This document shows positions 18,615 through 27,760 of a stretch of 60,760 nucleotides of DNA, in pieces. The stretch spans positions 1 through 60,760 of the forward strand of contig PKDH01000066.1 of assembly GCA_002863045.1 (NCBI GenBank), written 5' to 3'. The stretch is from Legionella sp. (GTDB taxonomy: Bacteria; Pseudomonadota; Gammaproteobacteria; Legionellales; Legionellaceae). The notes under the pieces were generated by a model that had not been told where the DNA came from, did not search any database, and saw only the letters and a program-made list of their open reading frames with translations. Position numbers and translations under genes: made by a program. Position 1 is the first letter of the stretch; the number at the start of each line of letters is the position of its first letter.

Positions 18615-19949
18615 TTAGTCATTGATAAGTGGTGCAATGATTTTTTCCATAGCCGCTGACCGTGAGCCCTTGACCAATAGAGTGGTTGCTTGGCTTAATT
18701 CTTGCTCTAACGCTGCTATCAGTGTGTCTTGGCTGGCATAATGATAACCTTCTACACCAAATGCATCACTTGAATACGCGCTATGACTACCGTAAGTTAT
18801 CAGCTTGTCAAGGCCTTTTTGTTTGGCATAAAGACCAATTTGCTCATGATGCGCTTTTGTCCAATCACCAAGCTCACCTAAATCACCTAATACCAAAATA
18901 CGCTGGCCTGAGCGTTGCGCCAATACATCAATACCTGCTAGTACGGAACGCAAATTGGCATTGTATGTGTCATCAATGATACACGTATTTTTCCTACCCT
19001 GATAAAACATCATGCGCCCTTGTACGCCTTTAAATTCAGATAAGCTTTGTGCAATATGCGCTAAGGGTAAATGCACCGCCACACCACATGCGGCAGCTGC
19101 CAAAGCATTATAAACGCTATGTAAGCCTGCAACTTGCAAATTAACCCAAGCTGCGCCTAAAGGCGTTATCAACTTAAAACGCACACAGCCTTGGGCATTA
19201 AATTCAATGTGCTCGGCAGTGATATCAGCTGTGTGCTTTATGCCAAAAGTCATCACTTGTTTTGTTGCCAGAGTGGCTTGCCAAAAATCACAAAAATCAT
19301 CATCTTGATTGACAATGGCCATGCCTTGTGGCTTAAGTGCTGCATAAATTTCACCCTTGGCTTGCGCAATATTAGTCAACGACCCAAATTTAGCAATATG
19401 GGCTGGAGCAATGTTATTAATCAGACTGACATCAGGTTGTACCATAGCAGCCGTATAGGCAATATCCCCTATCGCACTGGCACCAAGCTCAAACACAGCA
19501 TAGCGATGCGCTTGGTTAAGTTTTAACACATTAAGCGGCACGCCTAGATGATTATTAAGATTACCCTGTGTCGCCAACGAAGGTGGCAATAGCATGCCGG
19601 CTATCATCTCTTTGACAGTGGTTTTTCCATTGCTGCCAGTTAAAGCGATGACCGGACAATGCACACTTTGACGATGCCATATGGCCAACTGTGCCAAGGC
19701 TTTTTGGCAATCATCTACCACAAAATGCGGTACAGACATTGAATTTGAGGGTTTTTTTTCACAAATAATGGCCCGAGCGCCAGCCCTAATGGCGGCATCG
19801 ATATAGTCATGACCATCCACATGTGCACCTCTAAATGCCACAAATAAGGCATTGGCTGGAAGTGTGCGGCTATCGATGCTAAAGCTGTCGATTTGAGCGT
19901 TATAAGGTAGGGTGTAACCTAATTGCTTGGCGATTTTTTGTAGTTCCAT
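18615..19949 (-). CDS. murF: UDP-MurNAc-tripeptide--D-Ala-D-Ala ligase MurF
   Basis: A 444-residue Mur ligase that adds the D-Ala-D-Ala made by Ddl. It has an N-terminal FSIDSRTLPANALFVAFRG region near residue 24, the ATP loop LTGSNGKTTVKEM near 105, IDDTYNAN near 323, and KGSRSAAMEKI near the C-terminus. The gene sits between mraY and zipA; in the usual order murE precedes it, so the mraZ-to-murE half of the cluster must be elsewhere or lost. Confidence 0.96.
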   Translation of the reverse strand: MELQKIAKQLGYTLPYNAQIDSFSIDSRTLPANALFVAFRGAHVDGHDYIDAAIRAGARAIICEKKPSNSMSVPHFVVDDCQKALAQLAIWHRQSVHCPVIALTGSNGKTTVKEMIAGMLLPPSLATQGNLNNHLGVPLNVLKLNQAHRYAVFELGASAIGDIAYTAAMVQPDVSLINNIAPAHIAKFGSLTNIAQAKGEIYAALKPQGMAIVNQDDDFCDFWQATLATKQVMTFGIKHTADITAEHIEFNAQGCVRFKLITPLGAAWVNLQVAGLHSVYNALAAAACGVAVHLPLAHIAQSLSEFKGVQGRMMFYQGRKNTCIIDDTYNANLRSVLAGIDVLAQRSGQRILVLGDLGELGDWTKAHHEQIGLYAKQKGLDKLITYGSHSAYSSDAFGVEGYHYASQDTLIAALEQELSQATTLLVKGSRSAAMEKIIAPLIND

Positions 19950-19993
19950 AAGGATGGTCTATCTTAAAATTATATAAGTAAACATTGGCATAT

Positions 19994-20689
19994 TTAGGCC
20001 CGTTCAACACCATGGCTTGGCAAATCCAGACCTAGCGTATGATAGTAAGCTTGTAAACGTGCTGATGTCAGTGGTTGCTGCTGGTCATCTAATAAATCAG
20101 CATCGAGCTCCTCACTCAATTGCTTGCCAACTTGTAACATCATCTCAAAACGGGCAGTATCAATGGCAGGATCGTTGGCATGCTGCATAAATAAACATAA
20201 ACCACGCACACTAAAGCTACCAATGCTTTGTAAATCAAATACCCCTGATTTGGTCGCTGCTGCCAAACTACATAAAACCAAACCCTGGCCGTTATTCTGC
20301 TGATGACGATGAAATAAATTGCCCTCACCAAAACGCAGGCCTGTGGCCAGGATGGTTTGTAATAATTCATAGCCGGCCAATAAACGCTTTTCTTTGGCTT
20401 GGATAAAAAACATCACAGGCGCTTGATGGGTGGTTTTTGTGGGCGTATTGGTAGCCACAGATGGCGAGGATGCGGTTGTTGAAGGCTCGGCTTGATGAGG
20501 CTTAGAAGGCACGCTAATTTTGCGTACCGCAATGACCTCATCAAACGCTTTGGTATCCATTTTACCTAAAGAAGGTGACTCGCTTAGTACGGGTGTTTTT
20601 GAACGTTTGGTACGATTAATGTAGCCAATGGCCACAACAGCTATCACAAGCATGAACACAATATTTAAGATTAAACTGATGGTTGGCAT
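19994..20689 (-). CDS. zipA: Cell division protein ZipA
   Basis: A 231-residue bitopic protein that anchors FtsZ at the inner membrane. I start it at the ATG at 20689, which gives an N-terminal transmembrane segment immediately (ISLILNIVFMLVIAVVAIGYI). A basic patch and a Ser/Thr/Pro-rich linker (to about residue 95) follow, then the ZipA C-terminal FtsZ-binding domain (VMFFIQAKEKRLLAGYELLQ, GLRFGEGNLFH, and a late F..M...G..L...LDADL.DD). It lies directly downstream of smc, as in many gammaproteobacteria. Confidence 0.88.
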   Translation of the reverse strand: MPTISLILNIVFMLVIAVVAIGYINRTKRSKTPVLSESPSLGKMDTKAFDEVIAVRKISVPSKPHQAEPSTTASSPSVATNTPTKTTHQAPVMFFIQAKEKRLLAGYELLQTILATGLRFGEGNLFHRHQQNNGQGLVLCSLAAATKSGVFDLQSIGSFSVRGLCLFMQHANDPAIDTARFEMMLQVGKQLSEELDADLLDDQQQPLTSARLQAYYHTLGLDLPSHGVERA

Positions 20690-20743
20690 AGCCTTAAGTT
20701 CCTTAGTTGAAAACCACAAAAATATGAGGGCCTACACACCGAT

Positions 20744-23700
20744 TTACTCGCATAGCGACAGTGCATCTTCGACATTAACAGAAACTATACGCGAAATGCC
20801 AGGTTCCTGCATAGTCACACCAATTAAATGATGGGCTTGTACCATGGTAAATTTATTATGCGTTATCAATAAAAATTGTACTTGTGCCGACATTTTACGG
20901 ATAAGTTGGCTTAAACGATGGACGTTGGCTTCATCAAGCGGCGCATCTATTTCATCTAACACACAAAAAGGTGCGGGGTTGCGTTCAAATATGGCAAATA
21001 TCAGTGCCAACGCGGTCATCGCTTTTTCACCCCCTGAAAGCAATGCCAAAGCCGTTGTGCGTTTGCCAGGCGGTGTCACACTAATGCCAATGGTAGTTTC
21101 TGCATCCATAGTGTCATTGAGGTATAAATTGGCTTCTCCGCCGCTAAACAGATGTTTAAATAAATGTTCAAACCGTTGCTTGATATCATCAAAAGCTGTT
21201 TTAAATTGCATGCTGCTTGTTTTATCCATTTGAGTTATGGCCTGTTTTAACAGGGCAATGGCCTCGTTTAAATCATCACACTGCTCATCCAGCGTTATTT
21301 TGCGGGCGTTTAACGTCGTATATTCATCAAGGGCGACTAAATTAATGGCTCCTAAATTGGTAATTTTTGCGTGAATGTTTTTAAGTTTCTTATCAAAATA
21401 GGTAATGGTTTTAGAAGATACAAGCGTGCTAAGGCAGGCTTTTAGTGCCTCACTATCGTGTGTTTGTTGTAAATTTTCAAGCATGGTTGCCGCCTCTTTA
21501 AGGGCCCATGAGGCATGCATGTGTGTTTGCTTAAGGGTGACTAATGTGGTACGCGCTTTTTCCAACGCCTGGCTTGCGCTTTGCTCAAGGCGTTGTATGT
21601 GCTCAAGCTTTGTGTTGGTGAGCTTGCATTGTTTTAGCAAAGCAAGCTTAGTTTTCTGCGCTTTAATGCGCGTAGTGGCTTGCGTTTTTTGTGTTTTTTT
21701 TAAGGTATTTTGCTTAGCATAAAGTTCGGCTAATTCAACGTCATAAGCCTTGTTTTGCTGTTCAAAACGGCTAATAACTTGCCTAAGTGCGCGATGATCT
21801 GCTTCATCTTGCGCTTTCTGCTCTTTGAGTTTGGCAAGCTTATTGGTACATGCCGCATGCGCTTGCTGCTGCTTAAAATAGTCAGCTTCACTCACTGTTT
21901 TCTGATGTTTTAGGGCCATTGTTTGGCGCTCACGCGCGTCATTTTCCTCTTTAAGCCTCTGCGCTTTATGCCCAAGTGCTAGAATAGTCGCTTTGGTTTG
22001 CGCTAAACGCTTGATTAAAGGCGCAATGGTCTTATGAAGCTCTGTTAAGCGTGTTTGCCGATGTGCTTGGTTAAGTGTTAGCTTATTTAAATGCATGGTC
22101 TGGGATTGACCAATCTTCTGCCACTTAAGCGCAAGCGTTGTGATGGCCTGGGCATAAGCTCGGCTTTGGGCCATCAGCGCTTTGAGTGTAGCGATATTGC
22201 CCTGCACAGAAGTTAAATCTATTGCGGCAATGTCTGCTTTAAGCACGACCAAGCGCGCCTGCTTGGCTAATACGGTTTCATGCTTTAACTGTTGGGGTGC
22301 TAAACGACAAAAGCCTTGCGCAAGCCAGGTGCCATCTGCGGTAATAATTGACTCATTTTCTTGTAAATAAGGCTGCCAAATGCAAGCCTCCTCCCAAGTA
22401 TTGGCAGTATAAATACTGGCAAGATAAGGCAGAAAAAATGGCACAAATCTGTGTAATTTCGTGCTTAAGCGTGTCAGAGGAATGGCTGAATTTTGGCCGA
22501 TGGTAGATGATATTGATACGACTTGATTGGCAGGTGGCGTGCATGATGTGAGGGTTAATTCAGTAACAACATGGTCATACAAGCTCTCCCCCAATACCCG
22601 CTCACAGGCCAACTGCCAAGCTGGCTCAACGTGTAGTAAATCCAGCACACGTGGCATGCTGGCTTGAGTTTTAGGTAGGCTATCTGATTGGCGTGCATGA
22701 ATAAAAGCATTTAGCGCGGCCACCTCTTTTTGTAATTCATAAGACACCTGCGTTTGCTGTTCAAGTGTCTGCTGTTGCTGTTGCAGCGCATGGTTAAGAG
22801 ATGTTTGTAACCGCTGACAGATTGTTTGAAAGCGCGCAATATCTTCCTCTAAAGCGTGTATTTTCTGTGTATTTATTTGAGCAACATCAAGCTTATCGGT
22901 TAAGTCTTGTTGCTCCAAACGGCTTTTCATAGCCATGCTTTCATCAAGTGTTTGTTGAGCTTGGGTTTGTTGATTGGTTAAATGCTGATATTCAAGCGTG
23001 GCCATTTGTTGTGCTTTTAAGCCTTGATGATGCGCCTCTTGCAAAGCGTCTAAAGTTTGGGCAAGCGTGTCTTGGCGCGGCTTGAGTGCTTGCTGTTGCT
23101 CTAGCATATCTTTTAAAGTGTGAGTGAGTGTGGCAAGCGATGCTTTGGTATCTGATAAGCGGCTATCAATGTGCGTGCATCGTGTGGTTGTGTTTTTAAG
23201 GTCTTGCTTTAGCAAATTTTGGGCGTGGGTTATGCGCTCAACACGCAGCACAAGCTCGCCTTCGTCTTTCTGTGCTTGTTTGATGTTAGCATCCAAAAGT
23301 GCTGCAGCGGTATCTGCTTGATGCAGCTGCGTGGTGTATTCTTTAAGTTCACTGGCAACTTTGGTGTGCTGCGCAACATGCAAGGCCACATCATGCGCTT
23401 GCCTGTCTACTGCCTGTTCTTGTTCGATATAGGCTATGGATAAGGAAGCTTCTTGTGCTTTAGCTGCCTCATAGGCATGCGTTGCCTCTTGCCACTTTAA
23501 GGCATGAATGGCCAGCAAACTATCTGCTTCTTGTTGTTTAAGCGCTTGATAGCGCTGTGCGGCTTGTGCTTGTAAGCTCAAGCGCTCAACTTGTTCGTTA
23601 AGCGCTTGTTTGATGTCTTGTACCCGAGTTAAATTTTGCTCGGTTTGCTCAAGCCGCTGCAAAGTTTCTTGCCGACGCGTTTTATATCTGGAAACCCCTG

Positions 23701-24202
23701 CCGCTTCTTCAAAAAAACGTTTTAATTCTTGCGGTCGCGCTTCAATAATGTGATTGATCATGCCCTGGCTAATCACCGCATAAGTACGCGCGCCAATGCC
23801 TGTGCCTAAAAACATTTCAATGACATCGCGACGACGGCATGGCGTGTTGTTGATGTAAAAGGTTGAGTCATTATCCCGGGTGACAATGCGTTTGATGGCA
23901 ATTTCTTGATATTGACCAAATGGCCCTTGGATACGCCCTTGTTCATTGCTAAACGTTAACTCAACAAGCGCCTGGCCGGCAGCACGCCTTGTATGGGTGC
24001 CTTTAAAAATAACATCCGTCATGCTCTGGCTGCGCAAATGCTTGACGGATGATTCACCCATCACCCAGCAAATGGCTTCCATCACATTCGATTTGCCACA
24101 ACCATTAGGTCCCACAATGGCCATGATGGGCGAGGATAATTCAATCACCGTCACATCAACAAACGATTTAAAACCGGCTAATTTTAATTGCTTTAAATAC
24201 AT
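20744..24202 (-). CDS. smc: Chromosome segregation ATPase SMC
   Basis: An 1152-residue SMC protein that folds and segregates the chromosome. The ATG at 24202 is used because it begins MYLKQLKLAGFKSFVD as SMC proteins do; the frame is open 28 codons further upstream. Walker A (GPNGCGKSN) is near residue 32. Two long coiled coils flank a hinge near residues 500-640. The C-terminal head has LSGGEKAMTALALIFAIF and Walker B FCVLDEIDAPLDE. The coiled coils are unusually rich in Gln, Ala and His. Divergent from phaC across a ~120-bp gap. Confidence 0.96.
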   Translation of the reverse strand: MYLKQLKLAGFKSFVDVTVIELSSPIMAIVGPNGCGKSNVMEAICWVMGESSVKHLRSQSMTDVIFKGTHTRRAAGQALVELTFSNEQGRIQGPFGQYQEIAIKRIVTRDNDSTFYINNTPCRRRDVIEMFLGTGIGARTYAVISQGMINHIIEARPQELKRFFEEAAGVSRYKTRRQETLQRLEQTEQNLTRVQDIKQALNEQVERLSLQAQAAQRYQALKQQEADSLLAIHALKWQEATHAYEAAKAQEASLSIAYIEQEQAVDRQAHDVALHVAQHTKVASELKEYTTQLHQADTAAALLDANIKQAQKDEGELVLRVERITHAQNLLKQDLKNTTTRCTHIDSRLSDTKASLATLTHTLKDMLEQQQALKPRQDTLAQTLDALQEAHHQGLKAQQMATLEYQHLTNQQTQAQQTLDESMAMKSRLEQQDLTDKLDVAQINTQKIHALEEDIARFQTICQRLQTSLNHALQQQQQTLEQQTQVSYELQKEVAALNAFIHARQSDSLPKTQASMPRVLDLLHVEPAWQLACERVLGESLYDHVVTELTLTSCTPPANQVVSISSTIGQNSAIPLTRLSTKLHRFVPFFLPYLASIYTANTWEEACIWQPYLQENESIITADGTWLAQGFCRLAPQQLKHETVLAKQARLVVLKADIAAIDLTSVQGNIATLKALMAQSRAYAQAITTLALKWQKIGQSQTMHLNKLTLNQAHRQTRLTELHKTIAPLIKRLAQTKATILALGHKAQRLKEENDARERQTMALKHQKTVSEADYFKQQQAHAACTNKLAKLKEQKAQDEADHRALRQVISRFEQQNKAYDVELAELYAKQNTLKKTQKTQATTRIKAQKTKLALLKQCKLTNTKLEHIQRLEQSASQALEKARTTLVTLKQTHMHASWALKEAATMLENLQQTHDSEALKACLSTLVSSKTITYFDKKLKNIHAKITNLGAINLVALDEYTTLNARKITLDEQCDDLNEAIALLKQAITQMDKTSSMQFKTAFDDIKQRFEHLFKHLFSGGEANLYLNDTMDAETTIGISVTPPGKRTTALALLSGGEKAMTALALIFAIFERNPAPFCVLDEIDAPLDEANVHRLSQLIRKMSAQVQFLLITHNKFTMVQAHHLIGVTMQEPGISRIVSVNVEDALSLCE

Positions 24203-24323
24203 ATTTTTTTTGATATAGGGGTTATTTAAACCTGCGCATTGTACCCTAACTTTGATTAAATGCTCGACAAAGTCATAGGCTTGCACTAGTTTTAAGAAAT
24301 CACCCCATCAAATCACCGCTTTT

Positions 24324-26063
24324 ATGACAGTCATCACTGAATTAGATAAGCTGACCCATGCTTTGATGCACAAAAGCCAAAAGCTGCTTGAAAAGCCTGG
24401 GCTTAATTCACAGGCTATAACCACACTTTTAGAAAACATTTATCAGCTGGCTTATGATTATACAAGCTTACAAACACAACTTTTAAGCCAACCTGAAACC
24501 TTATTTGCGCGACAATGTGCCTATTGGCACGCCGCAACCCAATTAACTCTAAGCTATTTTATGCCGGGATTTACCGATAAGTTCAACGACAAACGTTTTT
24601 TAGCCGAAAGCTGGCAGAATAACGTATTTTTTAACGCACTTAGCCAACATTATCTGCTTGCCCGCCAGCACACCACAGCCCTTTTACAAGCGCTTGAATT
24701 TACCGACTTAAATGAGGCCAAACGTTTAACTTTTTTTGCCGAACAATATCTCGATGCGCTTTCACCCAATAATTATCTATTGAGCAATCCTGAGCTTCTA
24801 AGCGAAACGCTGCAAACCGGTGGCTTAAATTTACTCAAAGGGTTGAATCAATTTTTAGACGATTTTGATATGCAAACCATGCAGCTCACCATTTCGATGA
24901 GCCAACATGAGGCGTTTAAGGTAGGTAAGCAGGTGGCGATTACGCCAGGTGAGGTGATTTTTCAAAATGATTTTATGGAGCTTATTCAATACCACCCCAC
25001 CACCCAACATACCCTAGCGACCCCACTTTTGATGATTCCGCCCTGGATCAATAAATACTACATTCTTGATTTAAGCGCCCATAACTCGATGGTACGCTGG
25101 CTGGTCGATAAGGGCATCACGGTATTTATGATTTCCTGGGTTAATCCGGATGCCTCTTTTGCTAATAAAGGCTTTGAAGATTATTTAAATGAAGGGCCAC
25201 TTGCCGCTATCAAAGTCATCAAAAAACAACTGAATGTGCGCCAGGTGAATACGCTGGGCTTTTGTTTGGGCGGCACGCTGTTAAGCTGTGTACTGGCCTA
25301 CCAACATGCACAAAAAAAGCGTGAGATAAAAAGTGCCACGTTTCTTGCCTCGTTGATTGATTTTAGCGAGCCTGGTGATTTGGGTATTTATATTGATGAG
25401 GCGCAGGTCAAAAAACTTGAAGAAAAAATGCACGCCAAAGGGTTTTTAGATGGCCGCTTGATGGCCAGCACCTTTAACTCTTTGCGCGCCAATGATTTGA
25501 TTTGGTCTTTTTTTATCAACAATTATTTAAAAGGCCAAAAACCCGCCCCGTTTGATATTTTGTCGTGGAACGCTGATGCCACTAATATGCCGGCCGCGAT
25601 GCATTCACAATATCTGCGTTGGATGTATTTACAAAATGACTTGATTAAGCCAAATAAAATTGTCTTAAATGAGGTGCCGCTTAATATACGCGCCATCACC
25701 ACGCCAAGCTTTTTTATCTCCACTGAAAAAGACCACATCGCACCCTGGCAGACCACTTATATAGGTTTTCAGCATTTTAAGGGCGCTAAACGCTTTGTCT
25801 TAGGCGGCTCTGGCCATATTGCCGGCATCATCAACCCACCTAGTGATAACAAATATCATTATTATGTCAATGAGGCGGTGAACGAATCAGCGGAGGTGTG
25901 GCGCGCCAACGCGCACAAAAAAGCAGGCTCATGGTGGCCTGCATGGTTTGAATGGCTTGCCGCGCATTCTGGTAAAAAAGTATCAGCCCGACCTCTAACT
26001 TCATTACCCTACCAATCGATTACTGCCGCACCAGGTCGGTATGTGCAGCAAAAAAATAGCTAA
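24324..26063 (+). CDS. phaC: Class I poly(3-hydroxyalkanoate) synthase
   Basis: A 579-residue enzyme that polymerises 3-hydroxyacyl-CoA into storage granules. The lipase-like box GFCLGG places the catalytic Cys at about residue 314. The general-base Asp is in STEKDHIAPW near 475 and the His in GGSGHIAGIINPP near 505. The N-terminal domain and length fit class I synthases. No depolymerase, phasin or phaA/phaB gene lies nearby, so it stands alone here. There is no clear ribosome-binding site before the ATG. Confidence 0.93.
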   Translation: MTVITELDKLTHALMHKSQKLLEKPGLNSQAITTLLENIYQLAYDYTSLQTQLLSQPETLFARQCAYWHAATQLTLSYFMPGFTDKFNDKRFLAESWQNNVFFNALSQHYLLARQHTTALLQALEFTDLNEAKRLTFFAEQYLDALSPNNYLLSNPELLSETLQTGGLNLLKGLNQFLDDFDMQTMQLTISMSQHEAFKVGKQVAITPGEVIFQNDFMELIQYHPTTQHTLATPLLMIPPWINKYYILDLSAHNSMVRWLVDKGITVFMISWVNPDASFANKGFEDYLNEGPLAAIKVIKKQLNVRQVNTLGFCLGGTLLSCVLAYQHAQKKREIKSATFLASLIDFSEPGDLGIYIDEAQVKKLEEKMHAKGFLDGRLMASTFNSLRANDLIWSFFINNYLKGQKPAPFDILSWNADATNMPAAMHSQYLRWMYLQNDLIKPNKIVLNEVPLNIRAITTPSFFISTEKDHIAPWQTTYIGFQHFKGAKRFVLGGSGHIAGIINPPSDNKYHYYVNEAVNESAEVWRANAHKKAGSWWPAWFEWLAAHSGKKVSARPLTSLPYQSITAAPGRYVQQKNS

Positions 26064-26070
26064 TGCTTTA

Positions 26071-26175
26071 GGTCATCGCAGAGCTTTTACGTCATCGCAG
26101 AGCTTTTTACGTCATCCCAAATCTTTTACGTCATCCCAAATCTTTTACGTCATCCCGAGCATCGCGAGGGATCTC
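26071..26175. repeat. Degenerate 19-20 bp tandem repeat after phaC
   Basis: Five head-to-tail units begin GTCATCxC. Units 1-2 (26071-26110) read GTCATCGCAGAGCTTT(T)TAC, units 3-4 (26111-26148) read GTCATCCCAAATCTTTTAC, and the last (from 26149) becomes GTCATCCCGAGCATCGCGAG followed by GGATCT. The final form resembles a GTCATCC...GGATCT intergenic motif seen in many unrelated genomes. The units differ pairwise, so the array seems to have grown in two duplication steps. It fills the gap between the convergent phaC and an unknown gene. Confidence 0.8.
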
Positions 26176-26220
26176 CTGTAAACGGCACCTAATCAACTGT
26201 TATACTCAACAGCTCATTGT

Positions 26221-27546
26221 TCAAAAACTAAAATCCGACGCCGACGATAAATCATCGAAAGAAGATGTATAACCTGATTTAGCTAAGTGATCCTTAATCA
26301 CATCCGTTACCTCACCCTCAGATGTCATCCAACCCAAACGCACCAACACTTGACGCGTGCGGTTATTTTCTTCCTGGCCATGCTCGATAATTTGGTCTAA
26401 ATCCCAGCGTTCCTGACTATCCGTATCAGGACTATCTTGTCTTTTTTTCTCAGAAGCAAGCTGTTCGTTATAAAGAGCATAAAATTTTTCAACAAGTTTC
26501 GGCGCTAAATTATCATACGCCGCTAATACTGTGGGTGGCGCGCTATCTGCGATTTGACCGTCTTTGGTTAGCCACTTTAACTCCTGCAATACTTGGCGAC
26601 TGCGTGTGTGACTTTTCCCACTATAAAGCGCATGCATTAATACATCGCTTAGCGTCCAATCATTCTTAACAGCTGACCTTTGAAAGGGGCGTTTGAAAAA
26701 AGCCACACTTTTTTTATTAGTTTGATGAGCGGTGAAAAAATCATCCAAAGTTTGTTTTTCGTACTTACTAGCTAATCTTAGGGCTGTAGGATCACTATTC
26801 TTAACATGAGCATCAAAATAACTAGGTATATATTGACATAGAATTTCATGCATTATTATTGAAATAGGATCTTGCGCATTTTCCCATTGCCATATTGGAT
26901 AATTCCTTCGAAGCATTGCTAATTCCGCTTGACCATTTACGGATGATTGAACATGCATTAAATTTACGTTAAGGCCTATCATATCCAGCACTTGACGCAA
27001 AATATGTTCTTTGTTTCTTTCAATTGCTGCTACTAGTAATACGTCATTGTCTATAGAGCACTTTGCGTCTATTAAATATTTGTACAACAGCTGTAGCACT
27101 TTCGTATTTTTCTCATTGAGATTATCAACCACTGTCTCAAAATTTTCTTGTACCAATCCCAGCATCTTTTCTTTGTTTTGTTTTTCTTCGAATGTAATTT
27201 TTTCACGAAGATAATTATCTAGACCTGCCTCACAGCAAGCTAAAAATATATCTTCAAGCTCTAATTGAAGTTTTTTCTGTAATTTTCCCAAAGTAGGAAG
27301 TTTGCTAACATCATTCATCCCTTCTCGAGCAATAAACGCTTGCCAGATTGTAATGGGTTCAACCTCTTTATAGTAAAATTCATGCGCTAGATTCCATGCA
27401 TCTTCATCAGTTTTGGCATTTGAAATTGTTGCTAGATAATTTTGTGAATTCGTATTCAAAACGTCGCTAGCTAATAGAATCTCAGAATCAGCGCCAAATA
27501 AGTTTGCTTCTTCTTCCCCGCTTAATTCTTCAATTGTAATAGGCAT
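26221..27546 (-). CDS. Unrecognised protein with duplicated C-terminal module (effector-like)
   Basis: A 441-residue acidic protein that I do not recognise. The ATG at 27546 is preferred because GGTGAG lies just upstream; a GTG at 27555 is the alternative. No signal peptide or membrane segment is seen. A helical middle part (about residues 150-215) has an ankyrin-like look. The C-terminus carries two copies of one module at about residues 296-344 and 380-426, sharing W.L......, R.RQVL..L.W.T..G...D. The sequence ends in a Ser/Phe/Asp-rich tail. Local base composition is more AT-rich than the flanking core genes. A secreted effector is possible but unproven. Confidence 0.6.
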   Translation of the reverse strand: MPITIEELSGEEEANLFGADSEILLASDVLNTNSQNYLATISNAKTDEDAWNLAHEFYYKEVEPITIWQAFIAREGMNDVSKLPTLGKLQKKLQLELEDIFLACCEAGLDNYLREKITFEEKQNKEKMLGLVQENFETVVDNLNEKNTKVLQLLYKYLIDAKCSIDNDVLLVAAIERNKEHILRQVLDMIGLNVNLMHVQSSVNGQAELAMLRRNYPIWQWENAQDPISIIMHEILCQYIPSYFDAHVKNSDPTALRLASKYEKQTLDDFFTAHQTNKKSVAFFKRPFQRSAVKNDWTLSDVLMHALYSGKSHTRSRQVLQELKWLTKDGQIADSAPPTVLAAYDNLAPKLVEKFYALYNEQLASEKKRQDSPDTDSQERWDLDQIIEHGQEENNRTRQVLVRLGWMTSEGEVTDVIKDHLAKSGYTSSFDDLSSASDFSF

Positions 27547-27724
27547 ACATCTCACCGTAAAAATAAAATCATCATGGCTAATAGCTTAACATTTGTTTTT
27601 TATATAGTCAAATAGTTTATTAATAGAGCTGTTGGATGCACTTGAAACTTCATCAGATAATCTTGTTTTTCCTTCTTCAGTTTGAATTGACATACATCTC
27701 TACGTAAAAATAAGATCATACTGG
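27544..27724. repeat. Duplicated 34-bp leader sequence (two direct copies)
   Basis: Copy A at 27544-27577 covers the start codon and leader of the 441-residue gene. Copy B at 27691-27724 covers the start codon and leader of a 35-codon ORF. They align without gaps with 29 of 34 bases identical (CATACATCTC, CGTAAAAATAA and ATCAT are shared). The match extends over ribosome-binding site and start codon but not far into coding sequence, as expected from an old tandem duplication with one decayed copy. Confidence 0.75.
27586..27693 (-). CDS. 35-residue small ORF, probable decayed duplicate
   Basis: The ATG at 27693 opens a 35-codon frame beginning MSIQTEEGKTRLSDE and ending in DYIKNKC. Its leader and start region are a near copy of those of the downstream 441-residue gene, whose protein begins MPITIEELSGEEE. 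I see no domain, signal peptide or double-glycine motif. It is either a remnant of a tandemly duplicated gene or a short leader peptide; the evidence for expression is only the copied ribosome-binding region. Confidence 0.35.
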   Translation of the reverse strand: MSIQTEEGKTRLSDEVSSASNSSINKLFDYIKNKC

Positions 27725-27760
27725 GTATTATATATCCATTTAATTTTTAATATATACAAT

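Noticed and set aside
26071..26175. CRISPR array
   Set aside because: The units are contiguous 19-20 bp repeats with no unique spacers and no cas genes nearby; this is a tandem repeat.
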